Positions 23,085 through 30,377 of a stretch of DNA of 32,829 nucleotides are shown here, piece by piece. The stretch spans positions 1-32,829 of the forward strand of contig NZ_QJKI01000034.1 in assembly GCF_003201855.1 (NCBI RefSeq), written 5' to 3'. Numbering within the stretch: the stretch's first letter is position 1; every line of letters begins with the position of its first letter. Source of the DNA: Rivihabitans pingtungensis. GTDB taxonomy: Bacteria > Pseudomonadota > Gammaproteobacteria > Burkholderiales > Aquaspirillaceae. The position numbers and the translations under genes were made by a program. Under the pieces are notes generated by a model. That model did no database searches. It was not told where the DNA came from and was given only the letters and a program-made list of their open reading frames with translations.

Positions 23085-24401
23085 ATGTTCAAGCAAACCC
23101 ATGTCCGCAATCTGTGTGCCTTGGCCCTGTGGGGTCTGGCGGCATCTGCCTGGGCAGATGAAGCCGGCAAGGTGGTGCTCAGCGTGGGCGAGGTGCGCGT
23201 GCAGGGTCAGGCGGTCAAGGCCGGCCACAGCGTGCAGGCTGGCGACCGCCTCAGCACGGGCGCCGATGGCTATGTCTACATCAAGACCGTGGACAACGGT
23301 TTTTTGATCCTGCGGCCCAATAGCGACGCCAGCATTATCGCCTATCAGGCGGATTCACACACCCCGGCCAATAGCCGCTTCAAATTTGAATTGCGTGAGG
23401 GGGTGGCGCGCAGCATCTCCGGTCAGGCGGTGAAAAACGCCCGGCAGAACTTCCGCTTCAACACCCCGGTGGCCGCCATTGGTGTGCGGGGCACCGACTT
23501 TACCGTATTTACCGATGCGCAGACCACTCGCATTGCCGTACTGTCCGGCGGCGTGGTGGTCAGCGGTTTTGGCCAGGGTTGTGCGCCGGAAGGCGGCGGA
23601 CCGTGCGAAACGCCGTACAGCCGCGAGCTGTTTGCCAACCAGCAACGTGATGGCGTCTTGCAGGTCAGCCGTGGCCAACTGGCGCCAGAGCTGCTGCGCG
23701 GCAAGGCGCTGTCGCCGGATGCCACCACGCCGCCACTGCCGGATGAATCCGGCAAGATCAAGGCCGGTAGTCGCCACAACACCTCGGACGCCAACCCGGA
23801 CACCACCAGCTTGGCGCCGCTGAAGCTGGCCGAGCTGGACAAAGCCTCCAGCCTGATGGTGACACCGACGCCGGTTGCGACGCCGCAGGGCCCAGCCGCC
23901 ATTGCCTGGGGGCGCTGGCAAGGCGTGGCTGAGCAGGGCGCCAACCTGAATCTGGCCGATTTGATGAGCAAGGATTACCGCGTCAGCGTGCTGACCGGCG
24001 ACTATGCGTTGCTGCGCCATCAAAGCGCCACTTGGCAGGTGCCGTACGGTGGGGCCGAGTTTGGCTTGCAGGGGTCGATGGCCCAGGTGCAGCGCGATGG
24101 CGTCAGCCAGCTGGCCAATGTGGAAAACGCCCGGTTGTGGGTGGATTTCGAGCGCAGCCGGTTTGGCACCCGCTTTGACCTGACCGCCGCCAATCTGCGC
24201 GTGGGCTTGCAGGCGCAGGGCAATGTCGGCAGCGACGGCACCTTCAGCAACCCGTCTCAGTATCTGGATGGCAACAATATGGTGGTGCAGGGGGTCATGG
24301 CCAATGGCGCGCTGGGCAAGGTGTTTGCCGGCTATACCTTCCAGTCGCGGCTGGACGCCAACACCGTGGCCAGCGGCGTGACCCTGTGGGGCAGCAAATA
24401 G
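23085..24401 (+). CDS. Secreted FecR-domain protein with C-terminal TbpB-like barrel
   Basis: A 438-aa protein. A Sec signal peptide (NLCALALWGLAASAWA, cleaved before DEAGK) has no lipobox cysteine. The FecR domain spans about 25-180: VGEVRVQGQAVKAGHSVQAG, DRLSTGADGYVYIKT, LREGVARSISGQ and NTPVAAIGVRGTDFTVF. A Pro/Thr-rich linker (~220-270) leads to a C-terminal segment (~345-438) with the strand pattern of TbpB-type barrels: ARLWVDFERSRFGTRFDLTA, GSDGTFSN, GVMANGALGKVFAGYTFQSR and VASGVTLWGSK. No ECF sigma factor or TonB receptor is adjacent, so this is not a classical FecR anti-sigma gene. It may be exported by the divergent Slam-like protein. Confidence 0.75.
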   Translation: MFKQTHVRNLCALALWGLAASAWADEAGKVVLSVGEVRVQGQAVKAGHSVQAGDRLSTGADGYVYIKTVDNGFLILRPNSDASIIAYQADSHTPANSRFKFELREGVARSISGQAVKNARQNFRFNTPVAAIGVRGTDFTVFTDAQTTRIAVLSGGVVVSGFGQGCAPEGGGPCETPYSRELFANQQRDGVLQVSRGQLAPELLRGKALSPDATTPPLPDESGKIKAGSRHNTSDANPDTTSLAPLKLAELDKASSLMVTPTPVATPQGPAAIAWGRWQGVAEQGANLNLADLMSKDYRVSVLTGDYALLRHQSATWQVPYGGAEFGLQGSMAQVQRDGVSQLANVENARLWVDFERSRFGTRFDLTAANLRVGLQAQGNVGSDGTFSNPSQYLDGNNMVVQGVMANGALGKVFAGYTFQSRLDANTVASGVTLWGSK

Positions 24402-24434
24402 CCCGCCTTGCCCGGTTTTTTGGCTGGTTTTGCC

Positions 24435-24474
24435 ATGGCGTCCGCCCTTTGGGTGGGCGCCATGTGTGTTTTTG
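24435..24474 (+). terminator. Rho-independent terminator of the FecR-domain gene
   Basis: Long stem ATGGCG-t-CCGCCC (24435-24447), loop TTT, then GGGTGG-g-CGCCAT (24451-24463), followed by GTGTGTTTTTG. It lies 34 nt after the stop. Confidence 0.75.
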
Positions 24475-24508
24475 GGCCGGCCATGGCGCATTGGCCTATG
24501 CAGCAAAG

Positions 24509-24538
24509 TTGCCGCCCATGGCCGCTATCGGCGATAAT
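24509..24538 (+). promoter_or_regulatory. Candidate sigma-70 promoter of tkt
   Basis: TTGCCG (24509-24514) and GATAAT (24533-24538) are separated by 18 bp, about 60 nt before the tkt start and after the upstream terminator. This is the most promoter-like pair ahead of the carbon-metabolism genes. Confidence 0.45.
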
Positions 24539-24597
24539 CGCATGATTTTGTTACCGGCTTTGCCAGCCGCCACTCAAGCACACGAGGTTCGTATTTC

Positions 24598-26583
24598 ATG
24601 GTCTCCCGCAGCGATCTTGCCAACGCCATCCGTGTCCTCTCCATGGATGCCGTGCAGAAAGCCAACTCCGGTCACCCCGGCATGCCGATGGGCATGGCTG
24701 ATATTGCCGAAGCCCTCTGGCGCCACCACCTGAAGCACAGCCCGGCCAACCCCGGCTGGTTTGACCGCGACCGCTTTGTGCTGTCCAACGGCCATGGCTC
24801 GATGCTGCTGTACAGCCTCTTGCACCTGTCCGGCTACGACCTGTCGATTGACGACCTGAAAGCCTTCCGTCAGTGGCACAGCAAAACTCCTGGCCATCCG
24901 GAATACCGCTACGCGCCGGGCGTGGAAACCACCACCGGCCCGCTGGGCCAGGGCATCACCAACGCGGTGGGCATGGCGCTGGCGGAAAAAGTCCTGGCGG
25001 CTGAATTCAACCGCGACGGCCACGCCATTGTCGATCACCACACCTGGGTGTTCCTGGGTGATGGCTGCCTGATGGAAGGCATCTCGCACGAAGCCTGCTC
25101 GCTGGCCGGCACCTGGGGCCTGGGCAAGCTGATTGCCTTCTACGACGACAACGGCATCTCGATTGATGGCGATGTGGAAGGCTGGTTCACCGACGACACC
25201 GTCAAGCGCTTTGAGGCCTATGGCTGGCAAGTGATTCCGGCCATCGACGGCCACGACTTTGCCGCGCTGGACACCGCCATCGCCGCCGCCAAGGCCGATA
25301 CTGCCCGCCCGACGCTGATCTGCTGCCGCACCAAAATCGGCAAGGGTGCGCCCAATAAAGAAGGCGGCCACGATGTGCACGGCGCGCCGCTGGGCGACGC
25401 CGAAATCGCCGCCACCCGCGCCCATCTGAACTGGCCGCACGCGCCGTTCGAGATTCCGGCCGACATCGCCAGCGCCTGGAACGCCCGCGAAGCCGGCGCC
25501 GCGAGCGAAGCCGCATGGACTGAGCGCTTTGCCGCCTACCGCGCCGCCTTCCCGGCCGAAGCCGCCGAGTTCGAGCGCCGCATGCGCGGCGAACTGCCGG
25601 CCAACTGGGCTGCACACGCCGCCGCCGCGATTGAAAAAATCAACGCCAAGGGCGAAACCATCGCCACCCGCAAGGCCTCGCAGAACGCCATCGAAGCCTT
25701 TGCCCCGGCGCTGCCCGAACTGCTGGGCGGCTCGGCCGACCTGGCCAGCTCCAACCTGACCCTGTGGAGCGGCTCCAAGGGCGTCAGCCGCGAGCAAGGC
25801 GGCAACTATGTGTATTACGGCGTGCGCGAATTCGGCATGGCCGCCATCATGAACGGCGCCACCCTGCACGGCGGCTTCAAGCCCTACGGCGCCACCTTCC
25901 TGATGTTCAGCGAATACGCCCGCAATGCCCTGCGCATGGCGGCGCTGATGAAGATCAACCCGATTTTTGTCTTTACCCACGACTCGATCGGTCTGGGCGA
26001 AGACGGCCCGACCCACCAGCCGGTCGAGCAAACCGCCACCCTGCGTCTGATCCCGAACATGGACACCTGGCGTCCGGCTGACACGGTGGAATCCGCCGTG
26101 GCCTGGCAGGCCGCCATCGAACGTCAGGATGGCCCGTCCACGCTGATTTTCAGCCGGCAAAACCTGCCCTTCCTCAGCCGCGACGCCGAGCAAATCGCCG
26201 CCATCCGTCGCGGCGGCTATGTGCTGCGCGAGGCGGACAAGGCCCGCGCCGTGCTGATCGCCACCGGCTCGGAAGTCGAGCTGGCGCTGAAAGCCCAGGC
26301 CCTGCTGGCCGAAGAAGGCATTGCCGTGCGCGTGGTTTCCATGCCGTCCACCAATGTGTTCGACCGCCAGGACAAGGCCTATATCGCCTCGGTGCTGCCG
26401 GCGGGCCTGCCGCGCGTGGCGGTGGAAGCCGGCGTGTCCGACTTCTGGCGCAAGTATGTCGGCCTGGAAGGCGGCGTGGTTGGTCTGGACCACTTTGGCG
26501 AATCCGCCCCGGCCAAGCAGTTGTTCGAAGCCTTTGGCTTCACCGCGGCCAATGTCGCCCAGACCGTGAAGTCCGTGCTCTGA
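24598..26583 (+). CDS. tkt: Transketolase
   Basis: A 661-aa thiamine-diphosphate enzyme with all family landmarks: MDAVQKANSGHPGMPMGMAD (substrate His), DRFVLSNGHGSMLLYSLLHL, ETTTGPLGQGITNAVGMALA, the ThDP/Mg motif FLGDGCLMEGISHEACSLAG ending in DDNGISIDG, and in the second half FVFTHDSIGLGEDGPTHQPV, then EQ. It interconverts pentose-phosphate and glycolytic sugars. The start at 24598 is backed by GAGG upstream. It is followed after 72 bp by gap and then pgk; such tkt-gap-pgk-fba clusters are common in betaproteobacteria. Confidence 0.96.
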   Translation: MVSRSDLANAIRVLSMDAVQKANSGHPGMPMGMADIAEALWRHHLKHSPANPGWFDRDRFVLSNGHGSMLLYSLLHLSGYDLSIDDLKAFRQWHSKTPGHPEYRYAPGVETTTGPLGQGITNAVGMALAEKVLAAEFNRDGHAIVDHHTWVFLGDGCLMEGISHEACSLAGTWGLGKLIAFYDDNGISIDGDVEGWFTDDTVKRFEAYGWQVIPAIDGHDFAALDTAIAAAKADTARPTLICCRTKIGKGAPNKEGGHDVHGAPLGDAEIAATRAHLNWPHAPFEIPADIASAWNAREAGAASEAAWTERFAAYRAAFPAEAAEFERRMRGELPANWAAHAAAAIEKINAKGETIATRKASQNAIEAFAPALPELLGGSADLASSNLTLWSGSKGVSREQGGNYVYYGVREFGMAAIMNGATLHGGFKPYGATFLMFSEYARNALRMAALMKINPIFVFTHDSIGLGEDGPTHQPVEQTATLRLIPNMDTWRPADTVESAVAWQAAIERQDGPSTLIFSRQNLPFLSRDAEQIAAIRRGGYVLREADKARAVLIATGSEVELALKAQALLAEEGIAVRVVSMPSTNVFDRQDKAYIASVLPAGLPRVAVEAGVSDFWRKYVGLEGGVVGLDHFGESAPAKQLFEAFGFTAANVAQTVKSVL

Positions 26584-26603
26584 GTTTTACCTGATCCCCT
26601 GAT

Positions 26604-26624
26604 GGCCCGCGCAGGACGCGGGCC
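26604..26624 (+). other. Intercistronic hairpin between tkt and gap
   Basis: The perfect 8-bp stem GGCCCGCG (26604-26611) / CGCGGGCC (26617-26624) has a 5-nt loop and no T tract. It is more likely an mRNA stability or processing element than a terminator. Confidence 0.55.
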
Positions 26625-26655
26625 GCGCCATCCCGATTCACAGGAGAATAGTTTC

Positions 26656-27666
26656 ATGTCCATCCGCATCGCCATCAACGGTTACGGTCGCATTGGTCGT
26701 CAAGTGCTGCGCGCCATCTACGAAAACAATCTGCGCAATGAATTCGAAGTGGTGGCGGTCAACGCCTCCGGCGACCTGGCCACCAACGCCCACCTGACCC
26801 AATTCGACACCGTGCACGGCCGCTTTAACGCCCAGGTCAGCCACGACGAGAAAAGCCTGGTGATCAATGGCGATGTGATTCCGTTCTTCTCCACCCGCAA
26901 CCCGGCCGAACTGCCGTGGGGCGAGCTGAAGGTGGATCTGGTGCTGGAATGCACCGGCGCCTTCACCAGCAAGGAAAAATGCCAGGCCCACATCACCGCC
27001 GGCGCCAAGAAGGTGCTGATCTCCGCGCCGGGCGGCGATGATGTGGACGCCACCATTGTTTACGGCGTCAACCACAATGTGCTGACCGCCGACATGACCG
27101 TGGTCTCCAACGCCTCCTGCACCACCAATTGCCTGGCTCCGGTGGCCAAGGCGCTGAACGATGGCCTGGGCATCGTCAAGGGCCTGATGACCACCATCCA
27201 CGCCTTCACCAACGACCAGGTGCTGACCGACGTGCGCCACAAGGATCTGCGTCGCGCCCGCAGCGCCACCCAGAACATGATCCCGACCAAAACCGGCGCC
27301 GCCAAGGCCGTCGGCCTGGTGCTGCCGGAAATGAACGGCAAGCTGGATGGCTTTGCCGTGCGCGTGCCGACCATCAATGTCTCGCTGGTTGACCTGACCT
27401 TCGAAGCCGGCCGCGCCACCACCGTGGCCGAAGTGAACCAGATCGTCAAAGCCGCCGCCGAAGGCCCGATGAAGGGCGTGCTGGGCTACAACGTGCTGCC
27501 GCTGGTGTCGATGGACTTCAACCACACCTCGGAAGCCTCGCACTTTGACTCCACCCTGACCAAGGTCTCCAACGGCAATATGGTCAAGGTGCTGGCCTGG
27601 TACGACAACGAATGGGGCTTCTCCTGCCAGATGCTGAACACCGCCCGCGCGATGTTCGCCGCCTGA
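26656..27666 (+). CDS. gap: Glyceraldehyde-3-phosphate dehydrogenase, GapB-like
   Basis: A 336-aa protein. The start at 26656 follows AGGAGA. The NAD(P) fold opens RIAINGYGRIGRQVLRAIYE; the catalytic motif is NASCTTNCLAPVAKAL (active Cys), with a downstream His in MTTIHAFTNDQ. At the end of strand 2 the sequence is AVNASGDLATNAHLTQFDTV, where NAD-specific GapA enzymes carry NDLLD-type sequence. The NAS signature and lack of the Asp that excludes NADP resemble Bacillus GapB and neisserial GapA-2, which can use NADP in the gluconeogenic direction. Cofactor use here is inference. It is likely co-transcribed with tkt and pgk. Confidence 0.93.
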   Translation: MSIRIAINGYGRIGRQVLRAIYENNLRNEFEVVAVNASGDLATNAHLTQFDTVHGRFNAQVSHDEKSLVINGDVIPFFSTRNPAELPWGELKVDLVLECTGAFTSKEKCQAHITAGAKKVLISAPGGDDVDATIVYGVNHNVLTADMTVVSNASCTTNCLAPVAKALNDGLGIVKGLMTTIHAFTNDQVLTDVRHKDLRRARSATQNMIPTKTGAAKAVGLVLPEMNGKLDGFAVRVPTINVSLVDLTFEAGRATTVAEVNQIVKAAAEGPMKGVLGYNVLPLVSMDFNHTSEASHFDSTLTKVSNGNMVKVLAWYDNEWGFSCQMLNTARAMFAA

Positions 27667-27679
27667 GAATCCGGCCCGG

Positions 27680-27715
27680 CGCGCCACCTGTGAGCGGGTG
27701 GCGCGGTTTTCTCTT
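27680..27715 (+). terminator. Terminator-like hairpin after gap
   Basis: Stem CGCGCCACC (27680-27688) / GGTGGCGCG (27697-27705), followed by GTTTTCTCTT. It could partly stop transcripts before pgk. Confidence 0.5.
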
Positions 27716-27745
27716 CGCCGTTGCCGGGTGGACCCGGCAACGGCG
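27716..27745 (+). promoter_or_regulatory. Perfect 14-bp hairpin just upstream of pgk
   Basis: CGCCGTTGCCGGGT (27716-27729) pairs perfectly with ACCCGGCAACGGCG (27732-27745) and ends 17 nt before the pgk start. No T tract follows, so a role as 5' mRNA stabiliser or translation modulator is likelier than termination. Confidence 0.55.
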
Positions 27746-27762
27746 TTGCCACGGAATGCATG

Positions 27763-28941
27763 ATGAAATTCAAGAAACTCACTGACCAGGCGCTGGCCGG
27801 CAAGCGCGTGCTGATCCGCGTGGACATGAACGTGCCGGTGAAAAACGGCGTGATCGGCGACGACACCCGCATCCGCGCCTCGCTGGCCTCGATCCAGCAC
27901 GCCCTGTACAACGGCGCCGCCGTGATCCTGATGACCCACCTGGGCCGCCCGACCGAAGGCGAACCCAAGCCGGAAGACAGCCTGGCTCCGGTGGCCGCCC
28001 GCCTGGGCGAGCTGCTGAACAAGCCGGTGCCGGTGGTGGCCGACTGGCAAGCTGGCCTCAGCCTGAATGCTGGCGATGTGGTGATGCTGGAAAACGTGCG
28101 CCTGAACAAGGGCGAAAAGAAAAACAACGAAGACCTCGGCCGCGCCTACGCCGCGCTGTGCGATGTGTTCGTCAACGACGCCTTTGGCACCGCCCACCGC
28201 GCCGAAGCCTCCACCCACGCCGTGGCCAAGTTTGCCCCGCTGGCCTGCGCCGGCATTCTGCTGGCCGCCGAGCTGGACGCGCTGGGCAAGGCGCTGGAAG
28301 CCCCGGCTCGCCCGCTGGTGGCGATTGTCGCCGGCTCCAAGGTGTCCACCAAGCTGACCATCCTGGAAGCCCTGGCCGACAAGGTGGATCAACTGATCGT
28401 CGGCGGCGGCATCGCCAACACCTTCCTGCTGGCCGAAGGCAAGGCCATCGGCAAGAGCCTGGCCGAAGCCGAACTGGTGGGCGAGGCGCAAAAAGTCATC
28501 GCCAAGATCAAGGCCCACGGCGGCGCCGTGCCGCTGCCCAGCGATGTGGTGGTGGCCCCGGAATTCTCGGAAAACGCCGACGACACCCTGAAATCGGTGA
28601 GCGATGTCACCAAGGAAGACATGATCCTCGACATCGGCCCGCAATCGGCACAAGAACTGGCCGACATCGTCGCCAAGGCCGGCACCGTGGTGTGGAACGG
28701 CCCGGTGGGCGTGTTCGAGTTTGATCAGTTTGCCAGCGGCACGCAAACACTGGCCAAGGCGATTGCCGACAGCCCGGCGTTTTCGATTGCCGGCGGCGGC
28801 GACACCCTGGCCGCCATCGCCAAGTTTGGCGTGACCGACAAAATCAGCTACATCTCCACCGGCGGCGGCGCCTTCCTGGAATTCCTGGAAGGCAAAGAAC
28901 TGCCCGCCGTGGCGATTCTGGCGGAACGCGCCGACAGTTAA
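27763..28941 (+). CDS. pgk: Phosphoglycerate kinase
   Basis: A 392-aa protein with KRVLIRVDMNVPVKNGVIGD, then RIRASL (substrate Arg), a MTHLGRPTEG loop, VMLENVRLNKGEKKN, FGTAHRAEAST, VAGSKVSTKL, LIVGGGIANTFL and the C-terminal nucleotide loop FSIAGGGDTLAAI. It makes ATP in glycolysis and runs in reverse in gluconeogenesis. Two ATGs are adjacent (27760 and 27763); the second keeps a better distance from the GGA at 27752-27754. It lies 96 bp after gap, behind two hairpins. Confidence 0.96.
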   Translation: MKFKKLTDQALAGKRVLIRVDMNVPVKNGVIGDDTRIRASLASIQHALYNGAAVILMTHLGRPTEGEPKPEDSLAPVAARLGELLNKPVPVVADWQAGLSLNAGDVVMLENVRLNKGEKKNNEDLGRAYAALCDVFVNDAFGTAHRAEASTHAVAKFAPLACAGILLAAELDALGKALEAPARPLVAIVAGSKVSTKLTILEALADKVDQLIVGGGIANTFLLAEGKAIGKSLAEAELVGEAQKVIAKIKAHGGAVPLPSDVVVAPEFSENADDTLKSVSDVTKEDMILDIGPQSAQELADIVAKAGTVVWNGPVGVFEFDQFASGTQTLAKAIADSPAFSIAGGGDTLAAIAKFGVTDKISYISTGGGAFLEFLEGKELPAVAILAERADS

Positions 28942-28953
28942 GCCTGCGCGTGT

Positions 28954-29029
28954 TGGCCGGGCTTTGGCCCGGCCAGCTTGCCTGATGTCCGCCCCGCGCC
29001 AGCCGCGCGGACATCAGGCAAGCTGGTTT
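28954..29029 (+). terminator. Two mutually exclusive hairpins downstream of pgk
   Basis: Hairpin A: TGGCCGGGC (28954-28962) / GCCCGGCCA (28967-28975). Hairpin B: a perfect 19-bp stem, 28973-28991 (CCAGCTTGCCTGATGTCCG) with 29008-29026, then TTT. They share 28973-28975, so only one can be complete at a time. B probably ends the pgk transcript. Confidence 0.6.
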
Positions 29030-29063
29030 CACCCCACCCGCAAACACCGAACAGGAGACGCCG

Positions 29064-29573
29064 ATGATTCGCTTCACCCGCACCCTTGCCGCTGCCGCCG
29101 CTGCCGCCTTGCTCAGCACAGCCTGCGTGAATGTGACCGTGCATTCTGGCCAGGGCCATATGCCCGCGATGCAGGGCAAACACGCCGGCAACGAAGCCGA
29201 GATCGCCGCCCTGTTCGATCGCTGGAACGCCTCGCTGGCCACCGGCAACCCGGACGACGTCGCCGCCAACTACGCGGCGGACGCCATCCTGCTGCCCACC
29301 GTGTCCAATAAGGTGCGCCACAACCACGCCGAAATTCGCGATTATTTTGTCCACTTCCTGGAGAAAAAACCCAAGGGCAAGATTGTCGAGCGCAATATCC
29401 GCTTCCCGGCGCCGAATGTGGCGATTGACTCGGGCTTGTACGTGTTCGACACCACCGGCGGTCAGGTGCCGGCGCGCTACACCTTTGTTTACCGCAAAGT
29501 CGGCGGAACCTGGCTGATTGCCGAGCATCACTCGTCGGCCATGCCGGAAAAACCAGGCGCCAAGGCGCACTGA
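29064..29573 (+). CDS. CaMKII-association-domain/SnoaL-like (DUF4440-type) lipoprotein
   Basis: A 169-aa protein. The signal LAAAAAAALLSTAC has a lipobox cysteine at about residue 21, predicting a lipoprotein. The remainder is an NTF2/SnoaL-like cone: EAEIAALFDRWNASLATGNP, DDVAANYAADAILLPTVSN, EIRDYFVHFLEKKPKG, and the C-terminal GTWLIAEHHSSAMPE that marks the CaMKII_AD/SgcJ-EcaC-like family. The molecular role is unknown in most bacteria; a small ligand or structural role is possible. AGGAGA lies 7 nt before the ATG. Its position between pgk and fba is unusual for a glycolytic cluster. Confidence 0.85.
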   Translation: MIRFTRTLAAAAAAALLSTACVNVTVHSGQGHMPAMQGKHAGNEAEIAALFDRWNASLATGNPDDVAANYAADAILLPTVSNKVRHNHAEIRDYFVHFLEKKPKGKIVERNIRFPAPNVAIDSGLYVFDTTGGQVPARYTFVYRKVGGTWLIAEHHSSAMPEKPGAKAH

Positions 29574-29601
29574 TTATTGCTGAACCACGAAAGCCCTGCC
29601 C

Positions 29602-30237
29602 ATGCCCTTGTCCACCTGGCTGATTTACTTCGCCACCGTGCTGGTGGTGTCCGCCACCCCCGGCCCGAACATGCTGCTGGCCATGACCCACGGCATCCGC
29701 TTTGGCCTGCGCCGCACCACGCCCACCCTGCTGGGTCTGCTATTGGCGCTGGCGCTGATCATGGGCTTGTCCGCCGCCGGGCTGGGCGCGCTGCTGGTGA
29801 CATCAGAATGGCTGTTTGGCCTGGTCAAGTATGCTGGCGCCGCCTATCTGCTGTGGCTGGGGATCAAAACCTGGCGCAGCCAGCCGCAGGCGCTGGCCGA
29901 AGGTGAAGCGGAAGCACAGGCCGGCAGCGGCTGGGCCGGGTTTCGCACCGGCTTTCTGGTGGCGATGAGCAACCCGAAAGCCATTGTGTTTTTTACCGCG
30001 CTGTTTCCGCAGTTCATGGACCCGGCCCAGCCGCAAGGCCCGCAACTGCTGATTTTGGCGGCGACGTTTTTTGTGATTGAAACCAGCTGGCAATGCGCCT
30101 ACGCCGCAGGCGGCGCCCGGCTGAAAGCCTGGCTGAACAGCCCGCGCCGACTCAAGCTGATGAACCGGGTGGCCGGCGGTTCGTTTATCGCCGCTGGCGT
30201 GGCGCTGACCCGCGCCAGCAGCCAGGCCCACGCCTGA
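29602..30237 (+). CDS. LysE/RhtB-family amino-acid exporter
   Basis: A 211-aa inner-membrane protein with about six helices. The family signature VSATPGPNMLLAMTHGIRFG is near residue 17, followed by LLGLLLALALIMGLSAAGLG, VKYAGAAYLLWLGIKTWRS and FLVAMSNPKAIVFFTALFPQ, then FM. LysE/RhtB proteins export amino acids or derivatives such as lysine, homoserine or threonine; the substrate is not predictable here. It follows the lipoprotein gene after 28 bp and may be co-transcribed with it. Confidence 0.92.
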   Translation: MPLSTWLIYFATVLVVSATPGPNMLLAMTHGIRFGLRRTTPTLLGLLLALALIMGLSAAGLGALLVTSEWLFGLVKYAGAAYLLWLGIKTWRSQPQALAEGEAEAQAGSGWAGFRTGFLVAMSNPKAIVFFTALFPQFMDPAQPQGPQLLILAATFFVIETSWQCAYAAGGARLKAWLNSPRRLKLMNRVAGGSFIAAGVALTRASSQAHA

Positions 30238-30332
30238 CGCTGTTTTCGCCACTCACCACACTCAGCGAAATGGATTCAACAAGCCGCCCAGAGGCCAACC
30301 CGCCTCGCCAGAGCGGCGCACCTGTTTTAACC

Positions 30333-30365
30333 GCGCGGCCCCCTCGCCGCGCCATTTGATTTTTT
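30333..30365 (+). promoter_or_regulatory. Hairpin plus T tract in the fba leader (attenuator or terminator)
   Basis: Stem GCGCGG (30333-30338) / CCGCGC (30347-30352), then CATTTGATTTTTT running into the fba ribosome site (GGAGAGA, 30366-30372). It could terminate the LysE transcript or act as an attenuator for fba. No promoter between it and fba is possible by spacing. Confidence 0.45.
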
Positions 30366-30377
30366 GGAGAGACATCC

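Noticed and set aside
23085..24401. Classical FecIR-type cell-surface signalling system
   Set aside because: There is no ECF sigma factor or TonB-dependent receptor next to it, and the protein has a cleavable signal peptide instead of an inner-membrane anti-sigma layout.
24574..26493. A 639-codon minus-strand open frame opposite tkt
   Set aside because: Antisense shadow of transketolase with the same compositional bias and no recognisable motif.
26638..28746. A 702-codon open frame on the minus strand across gap and pgk
   Set aside because: It mirrors the codon pattern of two unmistakable plus-strand genes; the translation is low-complexity His/Gly/Ala/Gln-rich with no domain. High GC leaves antisense frames open.
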